This document shows positions 24,815 through 36,792 of a stretch of 64,000 bases of DNA, piece by piece. Position numbers and translations under genes: made by a program. Source of the DNA: Urechis unicinctus (lineage: Eukaryota > Annelida > Polychaeta > Xenopneusta > Urechidae); assembly GCA_034190875.2 (NCBI GenBank), contig CM067344.1:74668178-74732177 (forward strand), read 5' to 3'. The stretch's first letter is position 1. The number at the start of each line of letters is the position of its first letter. The notes beneath the pieces are model-generated. The model made no database searches and had not been told where the DNA came from. It worked only from the letters and a program-made list of their open reading frames with translations.

Positions 24815-27800
24815 ATGTCACATCAGGCAATCAACAGTGCACACCCTGAACTTGATTTGGCTTCTCTAGAGATAAACGCTAAGGCCCAGGCTCGAAAACA
24901 AGTTGCCAATTTACTACAGGTACTTCTTTTGATGTCATGGTATATGAAATGTTGTGGAGACACAGCCTTGTCATTTAAAGTTTAATCCCTTATCACACTG
25001 ATTCAACATTTGATTGAAAACATAAGAGAGTTTATTCTGAGTTGATAGGAATTAAATATAACAAATTCACACAAATAACTCTTGTTAATAATTGAAATTT
25101 GTGAGCAGTAGCATGTTTGTTCAACTGCAAAATTGAATATGTCTCTTTTTGCCAGCGACCAGACCAGTTGGATAAAGTAGAACAAATAAGGAAAAGGAAT
25201 GCCAGAAAGAAGGTCAATCTTGTTCTCATATTTTGTGCCAAATTACTGATATTAATGTAGTCTGATCTTACTTACAATGTAATCTTGTCTTGAAGGCATC
25301 GGTAGAAGCCCAACTGAAGACAGCTGTTCAATCTCAGCTGGATGGAGTTAGGACAGGACTTAACCAGCTTCATAATGCACTCAAAGATATACAAGAGATC
25401 AAAGAGAGTCTCAACCATATTAACCGTACCTACGCGTCTATATCAAGCCTTGGTGACACGTTACAACCTGTCCGTGAAGAAAACTCTACCCATAGTCAAG
25501 TAAGTATGAAATGTGCATTAAATCGTAAATTCAGGATGTCAATGATCCAAACAATTTTGTTCGGTATCTTTTAATATAGTTGGTTATTTAAGCAAATGCG
25601 AATACTGAGGAAATGATGTTTCAGTTGGCTGCTGCTGTGGAAAATCTGAAACACATTTTCAGTGTGCCAGAAACTGTGAAACGATGTCAAGAGTATATAA
25701 ATGACAACAAACTGCTCCATTCCCACAAATGGTTTGGCTGCTCTTTGTTTGGTAATGAAACAATGCAGCATAATGCACCAAGACTTGTCATGTCACATCT
25801 CAAAAAACTCATGCCCATAGTGAATCAATGGTTTCTTGTATAATTGATTTGTTTGCAGTTTGACGGACCTCGAGCGATCCCGTGATGATCTCCTATTTGA
25901 ATTGCACAAGCAACAAACACCAAGCCCAACTGACAGAAATGTAAGCTGTAGGGGTAGAGAAAGTCCTGTATACTTGATCTAACAACTTTTGGGTAAACTG
26001 TCATCAAAATCTTACCAGATTCGATGGATTGCATCTTTCTTACATTTACACAGGCATTTTCCTTATTTGCCAATAAATCTCTGATAATTAATTCTAATTG
26101 TTTGGATAAATCAGTTGTTGGCAAAATAATTAGTTAATCCTAAGTTGAATTATGCTCACCAATGAACATTTATCAGCTTTAACTACGTTTGGGTTGTAGA
26201 CAGTCACTCAGTACTTCAATCAAGTAGAGCAGCTGTCAATTGATTTGGGTAAGCAGCTTTGGCTAGTTCTTCAGCGGTCACTCATGACTGTAAGACGTGA
26301 GCCAACAAACATTGTCACAGTACTCAGGATTATAGAACGCGAGGAGAAGTAAGATTTTTCATAATTTGCTAATATGGACTAATGCCTTTATAGATTCTGT
26401 ATATCAAAACATACTATACAAGTGCATACAAATACCATGTTTCAGGATGGATGGAATGATGTTAAAGCGATTTGATCAAACAGAGTTTTTACCACCGGGT
26501 AGACCAAAAAGATGGCGCCAAAAAGCATTTCAAGTCCTCGGAGATGCTGTTTCTACAAAGTAAAATGCTTAATAAATTAACTATGGTTATTCTAAAGGCC
26601 AATTCCAAAAAAACTAAAGCTGAACAAATAAACATTTAAAATGGCTTGAAAGTTATAGATGCATTTAATTTTTTGGGACTTACTATAACCCTTTCATAGT
26701 GTTTGGATTATCAAAGTTTCAATGGTTCATCAATATTTGTGCCTTGAAAACCGCCTTCAAAATTTTTGTTTACAAAAATATGTAAATAAGCAATGACTGC
26801 ATTACTAGGCATGCACAATTCAAATATTGTTCTGGTATTATCTCTCAATCTTTGCCTTTTTTTAGCTTCTGATGACTGATAGTGTCTACAATGTACCATG
26901 TTTAGTCTATTTATCATGCTCTGTTAAATTTATGGTACTGAACTTCGCCAAGTCCATTATAATATTCAGGTCCACATATTGAACTAAACTTAACCAATAT
27001 CATTTCCTTGAGAAGTAAGGAACGTGTCTGTAGGTGTAGGCGACACCTATTTGATAAAACACTGAAGTTCCGCAGCATATTTCACACATGAAGGTGACAA
27101 ACATAACAATAATCAAATTACAGAATTGAAGGGAGCCAAATGGATATCCGCGACACAGACAAGATGTGGTTAGTGCGCCATCTTGAAGTGACCAGACAAC
27201 TGGTACTGGAAGACCTCAAAGTGGCCAGGGTTAGTGGAGCATATAGCCAAGAGAGGATCATGTAGCATAATGATTATAAATGCTCTATTCATGCCTGTTG
27301 ATTTATTTTCCTCTGAATTTGTTACAGACTTTGTGTGACTCCTGTTTCCCTCCTAATTATGACATAGCCAACAAGTATGTGGAGATGTATCACAATTCAA
27401 TATCTCAGCATGTGAGTAATTTAGTATTACTGATACTAGCTCCGGTCCTAGCGGTAACATGATTATACCTCTTATATACTCGGACGTCTTGTAGGGCTAC
27501 TCAAATACACGCTACATCACCATACCACTCTGTATCGCTGCAGAGTATTAATACTTATATTATTGTTACGTCATCTAAAAAAACTGTGTCAAATTTAGAT
27601 AGATCAGATTAAAGACTTAGATTAATAAATTCCTGCTGCACACAACCATACATCATAGAAATGGTGAAAGAATGTGTTGGTTTTCTTCATTTGCATCCAG
27701 CTCAATGATGTGGTCCAGCAAGGATTGGAAGGCAATGAGATCATTTCTCTCCTCACTTGGATTCATGAGTACCGGTAATTAAATGAATAATGTTTCTGCC

Positions 27801-30800
27801 TGCCACTTCACTAATAAGATAATAAACTGTTTGATATTGATAAGTTCAATGCTTCCTAGCTCTGAGGATATGATGGGCCATAGAGATCTCAAGATTAACA
27901 TGGAAGAACACCCACCTCTCCTGGAGGGCAAGGTCATCACTCAGCTAAAGGATAAGTGAGTTGGTTACTAGCAGTATTTCATATTGCCATGAACTAAATA
28001 TCAAAACATAGAGGGAGAGTTGAATATTCAATAATCCATAATGTGCTTTGTTTTTGTCTTCTCGATGTAGATATTTGCTGATTTTGTCAAACAACATTGA
28101 GGAATGGATGAAGAATTCATTGATGACAGACATTAAGGTGAATTATTGGAGAAAATGCATTCAGATTATCTGTATCTATATGCATATGTATGTTTATGAT
28201 AGCTCTGTACATGTTTCGGCTTTGCACTGTGTGATAGGACTGGAACCAGGATGTTCCTCCAGATTCTGACGAGAAGGGTTTCTATTTCACTTCTCTTCCC
28301 GTTATCCTCCTCCAAATGATAGAACAGAATGTAAGTCGTTCACCTAGAGTTGTTTGTCCTAGTGTTCACAATTGTCACTCATTAAATGTTAATGAATCTA
28401 CTGATGTGTGTTCTTTCAGCTTCAAGTAGCCTCTACCATCAGTGATGACCTAAAGGAGGCTGCCTTTGGCTGTATTATTGATGAACTTAGCAAGTTTGTC
28501 TCAACTTACAGGTGTAAGTTATTTCATAAGGAGATTTATCTGGACTATCCAGATATGCTTTCCAGTTACCATATTGTTTCATAGAAGCATCCGAGTGCAA
28601 ATAAATTTTGACATATTGAAATTATCTAATGTATAACCAATGTTCTCTGTAATTGGCAAATTGCCATTCATTTGTATTTTGTTCAAGGTGAACTGCAGAT
28701 CTACAAAGAGAAACATTTATCTGACAGAAATGAACCCAAGTTCTATGTGCACTATGTGGTCAGTATCCATTATCATGTTGTTGAAAATGTTATGCTTCTG
28801 GCTTGGGCAGAATAACATAAAACACATAAAAATGCATACTTCTTTTATAGATTGGGAACACCAACAACTGCTTGACCTTATCAAATCTGACTCTGAAATT
28901 GTGTGAAACTCACTTTCCTGGAGGTAACTCCCCGGAAACTAGGAGGTGTCGCGTTGTGGCAGATGACTTTGAGAGGCTAGGATATGATCTGTAGGTCAAT
29001 TGAATATTAAGAACCCTGTATATAACAGAACCTATGTTTCTTTTGATGCTGTAAAAGGGAGGCAAGTTTTCCGTATATAATGTGCTGAGTAGTTTAGTGT
29101 GTGTGTATATTACCCAGGTGTGATGGTCTAATAGATATTGTTATGCTGGATCTCAACCCTCACATACAAGACTTGTTGACGAGAAACTGGTAGGTTGATC
29201 ACTACTCAGCAGATCTTTTTATTACATTAGATTCAAACATTTGGTACATAAGGGTAGATCATATATTTTCACAGGTAAGGTTTGTCCAGAACAGTGATTT
29301 GATTTCTTCTGTTAAATTGTGTTTAGGATGCAGAGCCCTGTGGGAGTGGATACTATCTGTCTCACTGTGGAAGACTACTGCCAAGACTTCACTCATCTTA
29401 AACGCAAATTTCATATGGGACTTCTGCAAAAGATACAAATGCGAGTTGCCAAAGAGTATTTAAAGGCCATGTTTGCAAGGCAAGTATGTAACTTGTGTTG
29501 CTTGTCATGTACACCCTAAGTGAGCTTTGTCTCTAGTCAGTCATTCAACAATGACTATAATGTAGAACATACAGACTAACTTCTTGTTCATTAAATATTG
29601 ATTTGTAATATATAAATCTTGAGCAAGCATGTTGGAGGAGTCACAAGTTCTCAGTGACTATTCCTCAAAAATTGATGTTGAAAATATTGTGCACAGGAAA
29701 ATATCTTTCAAGAACTACGACGAGCGAGGTCCTGCATCCGAGAAAATAAACAGAGAAGGTGTACAACTGGAAAAACTTTTCAACAAACTCCTAGAAAACC
29801 CTGATGCAAGTATTCTAAGATGTTGGAGGGGAAATTTGTATGACAGTGACATTGTATTGAATATATTATTAAAAGAAAAGCACCAGTTCTTAGCAAGAAT
29901 TCCATATGATAATTTGCTGACATGATTTGTTTAGCTTCTGGTATGTTTTCAGAGAGACCCACCTTTCCGTGTGTTGTCAGCACTTGGGGAGATCATTAAG
30001 CTGAGGGATACGTCCATGATGTCTCTGGAGATCTCGGTCAGCAACTCACTTATTAAGCTAGTGTCATATTGTCATGCAGCAGTGAGACAACTAGACTACT
30101 GTATAGACTCATGCACAAGTAGCAATATTTTGCACCAAACAAAGATAAACTATTCAGGGCCTATAGAGGAGTGTGTCCTATACTCGTGTTTATATTGCAC
30201 ATGTCCCTTGACACAGAGTCCCCATTTAAGTGAGTTGTGAAGACCAGACACATGGCTATGACCTCCAGGTAGTGGTATGGCTTGGGAATCAATGTCCATC
30301 TTTGTGTTCTGGGCGGTTTCAAAAATGAAGCCTAAAAGAGGCACCCCACTGTTTGCACAATATTTTTCAGTAATTGCAGGCCAGTATGGTTTCATGGTTC
30401 ATTTGAATTTTTGTTAAAGCAATTTTGTTCCAACTTTCCAGGCACAATTTGGCATATGGCCTATATATGAGTGCAATGGCTACACAAGTCAATATTATGG
30501 GTTTGATTTTACATTTTTATGAACAGGGTTTTGTGAACTCATATCCTGATGTCCGGATGGACCAGCTCGTCAATCTCCTCATGATGAGAGGAGACATTGG
30601 GAGGAGCGACTCCAAAGCAGTCAGTCCCATTTTCATGCATCAAAGAACCAAACAGATTATATAGCAAAAAAGCATGCTGATATTTAACATTCATGTGGCA
30701 CTTTTTATCTTGAGCAAATTGATCAGGTGAATTGTTTCAAAAGTACACTAATTTTGTTGATTGACAGATGGTGGAGGATTGCTTGGGACAAGACCATGAT

Positions 30801-30848
30801 CTCAAGCCCAAGCCCAAGAAGACCATATTTTCAGAATTATCGCATTAA
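24815..30848 (+). CDS. EXOC3: Exocyst complex component 3 (Sec6), 22 exons
   Basis: Subunit of the octameric exocyst that tethers secretory vesicles to the plasma membrane. Exons: 24815-24919, 25156-25212, 25296-25499, 25625-25731, 25859-25940, 26200-26348, 26446-26559, 27124-27229, 27328-27411, 27701-27774, 27860-27955, 28071-28137, 28238-28330, 28420-28513, 28688-28758, 28851-28990, 29118-29189, 29327-29479, 29697-29809, about 29957-30036, 30527-30619, 30768-30848. The product is about 744 aa, close to human EXOC3. Conserved blocks run through the whole length: RPDQLDKVEQ, QSQLDGVRTGLNQLHNAL, LAAAVENLKHIFSVPE, IIEREEK, PPGRPKRW, DKMWLVRHLE, TICLTVEDY. The exon 18 donor is GC (AG/GCAAGT), which alone gives the conserved AR/KISF join. 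The exon 19/20 join is uncertain by a few bases because three AGs compete. The start follows an acceptor, implying a noncoding first exon. Confidence 0.95.
27437..27499 (-). repeat. ~60-bp interspersed repeat, inverted copy
   Basis: Reverse-oriented copy of the TAGCCCTACAAGACGTC family in the EXOC3 intron after exon 9. Both conserved ends are intact and the spacer is again different. Confidence 0.8.
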
Positions 30849-31344
30849 ACTATAATACCATGGCCATCACTGTGCACCTTTTCTCTTTGAAAGTGCTTTC
30901 TGTTAGTGTTTAGCCAACTACTGACCAGCGTAGTAGTCCCATTATGAGGCTATCATTAAACCTACTTCTGTACTGGATACAATATTGTTAGACTTTTTCA
31001 TTTCCAGCTGTTAATATTGATTCATGGATCACAATACCCATCTCAAACACCATTTAAATATGGCATATTTTACCAATACTACATTCCTAGGGTTTATTTA
31101 TCCTTTACCCATATATTAACAGTTAATAAATGCTTGCCACTTTATTTACAGCTTGAATGTGAATCGTCTGGCGAAACCATTCAAACTGTGAGTAGATGTG
31201 TGTAAAATATATATTAAATGAAGGGTTTTATTTCTTGGAAAACATACATACATGTGATGACAAATGAGTATATGAAAATGAACAAGAAATAAGATGTAAT
31301 GGGCAGACTATAGATGCAAGACCACGATTCTTGCAATGCTTGCG
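30849..31344. other. EXOC3/POLR2K tail-to-tail interval
   Basis: About 500 bp between the stop codons of EXOC3 and POLR2K, so both 3' untranslated regions must lie here and may overlap. Nothing else was seen. Confidence 0.6.
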
Positions 31345-32979
31345 CTACCGTCCATCAAACACAACCACTGATATCTGGGTTAAGATGCAATAACCTTCTG
31401 GATAATTCAAACATAATTTTTTTTTCAAATGAACCTCATTTGCAATTGTTGAATTGATTGAAAGCATTTTTTAGACACGACAAATGATCGATTTGTCAGT
31501 TATATTGCTGTCATTTGTCTGATAAAACTGAAAGGATACAGCGCTTCGTCCTTTTCTTGTACATGATTCTGTAGCCACATTCCCTGCATCTTATAGCATC
31601 TCGGGCTTTTATTTCATTCTCATGGTGACATTCTGTGGGGAGGAAAACATTCAAAACTAAACAAATACATCTTTGCAGAAACGATGTAAAATGACAAACA
31701 CAATAGATCTTCATCAACAGCGACAACCAACGTGACGACTGTTGACTATCAAATAACTCAAATCAAGGTTTGTTTTGTTGCAAGCCAACTTGGTGAATAG
31801 TCAACAATAGAGGAGATGGGTCACAAAGTTATTGAATATTAATGCAGACTAAACACTTGCCAAAACATTATCTATTCCATCTAAATTTCTAGAAGGTTCC
31901 AACTGATTGGCTATAACATGGGAGAAAAGTATCCCTTAAAGCTCTGCGGTTAAATAAACATCCCTCCTCTTGCAGCACAACCTATGTCCTAACTGCCCAG
32001 TCAGCTTGCGTGAATTTGAGCGAACGGTTGTTTGATAATATTTTTTGCCCCAAGGGATTGGCAAATAAGGGGCCGTTTAAACATAACTTGTTGGTGGGTG
32101 TGGGTATATGGGTTGGTTTATGGTGTGTTATCAGGGTGTGGCTGTCTGCTCCAGAGTTACATACCACGTCAATATATATCAGCACACATGTGTGGAGCAT
32201 TGGGTGGTGATGTAAAGGAGGCTCAAATGAACAGGCCAGTTGCTTAAGGCAGGGGTTGTGTACAATTTTAGGAATTGTCATCTTGTGTACCCCAACCCAC
32301 TATGTACAAATATACACTACCACTCTCCTGTGTACAACCCATTATCTGCCTGCAATACGGTAATAAGGTACTTGGGAGGGTTGGGGTGGTGTGGCCCGGG
32401 GTGGGGTGCTGTGTAGGTTAATGTTTCCTAACAGAGAACAGAGTGGGGGGGGGGTGTCTAGCAGTGTTTTGGGGCGTTTTAAAGGGGGATGTCCGAAGTC
32501 AGTGAAAAATGTGTTACGTAATTTATGAACCGCAGCAGATTGGTATGGTTCTGTCAAAGACTGGCTGCTAAGCTACAGTTGTCAACCTCCAAATTTAATG
32601 GAGATATTAAGTATCACTGAAACATTATTAGAACTTGTAGATTCACTGGTCCTAATGGCTGGAGGCTTAAAAATATACCACTGACCTAAGGCTATCTTTA
32701 TTTCAAAGGCTATTAGTGCAGAGAATCATCATATTGCCCGAGACTTCCAATCAATGGAATCCTTGGGAAATACCCCCCTCCACTTAGGCACATGCAATGG
32801 GGAAGCAACATATGATATTTCCTTCCCATGAACAAGATATATATCGATAATTAGTACAAAAAGATTCTTTTTGCAAAGTTTTATTCTAAATGAGGCATAA
32901 ATTAATTTTTACCTCCACATATGTATATCATTGTGGATGTCTTGGGCTGAGCTTCTTTTTCCTTCCCAGGTGTCTCCAT
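31345..32979 (-). CDS. POLR2K: RNA polymerases I, II and III subunit RPABC4 (Rpb12)
   Basis: Small zinc-ribbon subunit shared by the three nuclear RNA polymerases. Three coding exons read leftwards: 32979-32913 (start METPGKEKE, ending MIYICG), 31632-31540 ([12 protein letters not shown], then [18 protein letters not shown]) and a 23-nt terminal exon 31367-31345 that encodes LVVFDGR and the stop. Phases fit (67, 93 and 23 nt), giving 60 aa against 58 in human. The four zinc-binding cysteines (CGEC and CREC) are all present, as is the invariant [10 protein letters not shown] tail. Read as a plain ORF, exon 2 runs on into unrelated residues, so the final micro-exon is needed. Tail-to-tail with EXOC3 and head-to-head with the Emi gene. 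Confidence 0.95.
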
Positions 32980-33429
32980 GGTAATTCTGTAAATATGCAG
33001 GTGCAAACCACACACACACACAATATTGAATGATGTTTGCATGCTTGTTAAATACAAATTGTTAAACTATACTGTAGCCCCACTTTGTTTGAAGGTAGCC
33101 TGGTTCTCACTGGTTTATGAGTTACAATGGCACAACTCGCCACACATTTACAATTACCATGTGTCTATATTATATGGGATAATATGCAACATAACATTTT
33201 ACGATAAAGAAAGGCATGCAAACAGTAGTGAGCAAAGTAGAACATACTGTCAGTAATGGGAAACTGAAGAAATCCAATAGATGTGACTGCAAGAGGTCAA
33301 AATCTTATTCCATTTAACCAATGACCCAAGATAAACTGCAGGTCATGGGTAAAACAATAGAGTATTTGTAAACACACATAAAGTTGTTGTAAATTTCTTT
33401 TAGCTGGTTGAATTTTTTCTGGGCCTGTG
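32980..33429. other. POLR2K upstream flank
   Basis: AT-rich sequence between the POLR2K start and the transposon nest, with a CA-rich stretch near 33,009. It should contain the POLR2K promoter, but I recognise no specific motif. Confidence 0.45.
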
Positions 33430-33811
33430 GGCGGAGCTTAAGGACCTCTATTCTGTGATTTGTTCATTTAAGTTTTTGTATGAGCAGTTTTATTTGAAAT
33501 ACTGTGACCACCTGTAATCTATTTGCTGAGGTTGTATTTTTTGTTATTTCTGTATGTGCGTTTTAGTTCTGTATGCCGTATATTCCCTAATTAACGCCCC
33601 TCCCCTAATTAACGCCCCCGTCCGTTTTAAAGAAAAGATAAAATCATGACTTACCATAAATGCAGGAAAATCATGATATTCTCGTGTGTCTTATTTCAAG
33701 CATCGATAGCCATACTTGTTCTAATAGACGTATGTGATGTTTAGGGTGAGGGAGTTTGCTCCGTACGTGTTGTTTTTTACGCATAAAAGACATGGACATG
33801 ATGTGACTATT

Positions 33812-33813
<2 letters not shown>

Positions 33814-33897
<84 letters not shown>
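33814..33897. repeat. (TA)n microsatellite
   Basis: About 42 TA units, interrupted at the right by hAT-like element A. More TA units continue at 36,549-36,559 after the insertions, so the array was split. Confidence 0.97.
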
Positions 33898-33900
<3 letters not shown>

Positions 33901-35400
33901 GGCTAGAAATTAGCCAAATATTTCACCGGCCAGTCGGGCAGGTAACCTTGAAATTCTACCAGCCCTACAAATTTTCTACCGGCCCGACATTTTCAGTTAT
34001 AAATAATAGTAAAAAACAAAAATGTACGTGTTTTTATTGTTTTTAAATATTTTATTCTTATATTAAATGCAACATTCATATCAATATTTACGAACGTGTC
34101 AAAACATACAAAAAGCAAGCATTTATTCAATGAGGTCAACAGCACAATTTTCCAACACACATACACTTTCTCGTCATCATCTACATCATTACTTCTTATA
34201 TATACTCTCCGACCTCTCAGTCCTGAAGGCACGACATCTTCAGTAATGTTGTACTGTTAAAAAATCGCATGCAGTTATATAGGTATGCTTACTGACGGCT
34301 TGCAAGTCAACTCGCAAGAAACGCTTAAAGAAAACATGCCACGCGAGTTATGTATGTCATACAACTGTTGGTGGGCCTATCGTTAAATGCGATTAGAACG
34401 CAATGCAATCAGACGGCAGATGCGGAAGAAAAGTCACCAGGAGCGCGCGATGTTTCGCGCCCTCCTGGTGACTTTTCTTCCGCATCTGCCGTCTGATTGC
34501 ATTGCGTTCTAATCGCATTTAACATATGGGTGATGTTACGTCTTTCCGTCGCGTCACTTACAACTGTTACTGGCGCGAGAAGAGTTGACTTGTCTACAGT
34601 TGCATTAAGTTTGTTTTGTTGTGGCTATTACGATTCTGAATAATCACTGAAAATATTCTTGTATGCGTGAATTCAGCTTTTCTGCATAACCTGGCTTTTA
34701 TCTCAATTCGTATGAATACCATTCACAGATGATACATGGTAAATCAAATTAATGAATTAAAATAATAAGAATGCCTTTATGCGATGGAAAAACGGTTACA
34801 TAAAATTTGTCAACAGACAGGAAATGGGGAGTCTCGTTGATTCGTTGTTGCCAAGTAACCGTTCGACTCTTTCAAGTTTCAGGTCAGTAGGTGCATGTTG
34901 TATTCAAATACGAGAGGCTGCCATTAGATAGCTTGGGAGGGAGTGGGGTGGGCTTTTGTCCATGTTCTTGTCTTCACACCAGATACCGTGATGGGTCAAA
35001 ATTATACACCGACTGCAGCCAGCTGATCCCTGATCTATGGATTATAAAGTCTTCCCAAACAATCAAGGCACGTTAGTTGTATAACTTTTTCTGTGAGCCT
35101 ATCTATGCCATCGGTTTATTAAACAGTTAACTTTCAGTTTATATACTATAGGTCAATAAATTACGCAAGACATGATAGTATACAATCGGGAAGCTTTCTT
35201 ATCTCGTGTGTTTGTTGGGTTTAAGGTTCAAGCGGCGCCTTAATCACGCGAGCCCAACTGCTCTTGTATTGGAACTGGGCGCGAGGTGTTAGCGCGAAAA
35301 AATCTACCCGCCAGCCGGGCGGGTGGTTGTGATTATTTACCCGCCCGACTCAAATTTCACCCGCCATTGGCAGGCGGTCGGGTGGTAATTTCGAGCCCTG
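33898..35400. mobile_element. hAT-like element A
   Basis: The left end CAGGGCTAGAAATTAGCC and the inverted right end CAGGGCTCGAAATTACC share 15 of 17 bases and the hAT-type CAGGG start. It is inserted in the TA microsatellite, so the target duplication cannot be delimited. GC-rich subterminal repeats around CCCGCCCG occur at the right end. It contains the large hairpin at 34,382-34,523 and no recognisable transposase. Confidence 0.75.
34382..34523. repeat. Near-perfect palindrome, 69-bp arms, 4-nt loop
   Basis: The left arm 34,382-34,450 and right arm 34,455-34,523 are reverse complements with a single C/C mismatch (34,444 and 34,461). The loop is TGTT. The outer 62 bp of each arm match without exception. 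It lies inside hAT-like element A. Confidence 0.97.
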
Positions 35401-35403
35401 TAT

Positions 35404-36545
35404 CAGGGGTGGAAATTAGCACTCGCCCGTCCGCCAATGGCGAGAAAAATCAGGCTCGGGCGAGTGGCGGTACCCAATTCAGTCGTCCGGTTGGCGAATC
35501 AATTTTTCCCATGGCAAAACTTCGCCTCAGGATTTACTTGTATGCTGCCACCGTTCGAGGTTGGCTTCAGAAAGCGGCGGTCTGGCGTCCGCGATTAACC
35601 TCATGAATAATTAATTAAATTTGTAACAGACAGCCAATCATTGGTCAGCGAGCGACTACGAAAGAATGATCACGACAATCTCGCATTATTAGCGTTATTT
35701 GCTTTTAGTATCAACCGTGAACGTCACCAAAAGATTAAACATTGGTGATACAAATTTATTACACCCAGAAGGACGACACTGTAAGCTGGGTGTGAGAGAC
35801 AGTGTTGTTATCTGATCCGTAGCGAATAAAACCATTCGAGCCTTGCGACGTGGATAAACTGTGCGCCACCGTAAGGCTTATGAACATCGTCGCACCGGTC
35901 CGTTCTCGGCTACCTCATATTCTACTCAGCCTAACATGTCAGCTATGTTGGGGCGTCAACTATCAATCTTGCGCTTGTCTGAGAGGAACAGAAGGAATTG
36001 ACAAGAACCTACGAAAGAGGTCACAGGATGCGAGACGATTTAAGGAAAATAAGTGAGTGACTGGTATTCGACCATGAAAAACAATTAATGCATTGTAAAC
36101 AACGCTAAATGCTTCAATCCGACATTGATAGCTATGACCCATCACGGGCCATTGAGTTACGGTGGCCCCAGAAAGAAGCGAGTCATGTTCATGGAGGGGA
36201 AGGAGACACTGATGAGGAGAGTGATGGTGAGGAAGATGACGCTTGAAAGGTTCGAAGAACTTGCCTAAGGGTTGGAGCTAAGGGACCTCTAATCTGTGAT
36301 TTGTTTATTAAGGTTTTTTTATGAGAAGTTTTTTAAAAATTATGTGACCACCTTTCGTCTATTTGCTGAGGTTGCAGGTTTTGGGGTTTTTTTTCCGTAT
36401 AGGCGTTTTTGTTCTGTATATGCATTTTTGTTTGAATAAATTTGACACTCAGGAAGCAGAGATTTCTTTAAAAAAATTTGGGGCCGGTAGGTTTATAGTA
36501 CCGGCCCGGTTGGCCGGAAGCTGAAAAAGTTAGTTTCCACCCCTG
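35404..36545. mobile_element. hAT-like element B
   Basis: The left end CAGGGGTGGAAATTAGC and the inverted right end CAGGGGTGGAAACTAAC share 15 of 17 bases. It is flanked by CTGTAT (35,398-35,403 and 36,546-36,551); the duplicated site is made of the last three bases of element A plus TAT. This shows that B entered after A. It carries a short transposase-like C-terminal ORF followed by AATAAA near 36,436. Confidence 0.8.
36109..36246 (+). pseudogene. hAT transposase C-terminal fragment
   Basis: A 45-residue frame inside element B that starts at an ATG and ends at TGA. DSYDPSRAIELRW resembles the DxxPxxAIxxW segment near the dimerisation domain of hAT transposases, and the frame ends in a very acidic tail (DTDEESDGEEDDA). 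The rest of the transposase is missing. It is too short to work alone; assignment is supported mainly by the hAT-type ends around it. Confidence 0.45.
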
Positions 36546-36792
36546 CTGTATATATATATAAGACTTAAACATGAAGTAAATTTTATTAATTTTTGACGCT
36601 TTATAAACGCCCCCCCCCCCCTTTCCAAAATGTAATGCCCCCGGGGGTGCTAATAAGGGAATATACGGTATGCATTTTTGTTTGAATAAATTTGACACTC
36701 AGGGATCATAAAGTCCTTAAACATTTTTTGGGCCGGCAGATTTATAGGTGGGCCATCCAGGCCGGCACCTGAAAAAGTTAGTTTCCACCCCT

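Larger units (their letters stand above)
33576..36668. mobile_element. Inverted-repeat element D, host of two insertions
   Basis: The ends are CCGTATATTCCCTAATTA and, inverted, CCGTATATTCCCTTATTA. It is flanked by TATG on both sides (33572-33575 and 36669-36672). Element B, a relative of host C, shows the uninterrupted site, which confirms a 4-bp target duplication. Its own sequence is about 33,576-33,897 and 36,552-36,668; the rest is inserted. The superfamily is not recognised. Confidence 0.7.
33430..36792 (+). mobile_element. hAT-like copy C, split by later insertions
   Basis: Two separated pieces (about 33,430-33,575 and 36,673-36,792) match consecutive parts of element B at about 36,275-36,415 and 36,416-36,545. 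Shared landmarks are ACCTCTATTCTGTGATTTG, TATTTGCTGAGGTTG, GAATAAATTTGACACTCAGG and the end AAAAAGTTAGTTTCCACCCC. The right end corresponds to a hAT terminus; the left end was not found. The gap between the pieces is element D with its own insertions. Confidence 0.7.

Noticed and set aside
31511-31539. POLR2K ending in the read-through residues CILSVLSDK
   Set aside because: A 23-nt downstream exon supplies the conserved LVVFDGR tail in the correct phase.
32240-32345. Possible transposon ends around GGTTGTGTACAATTT and TGTGTACAACCC
   Set aside because: The short inverted similarity lacks a flanking duplication and could be chance.
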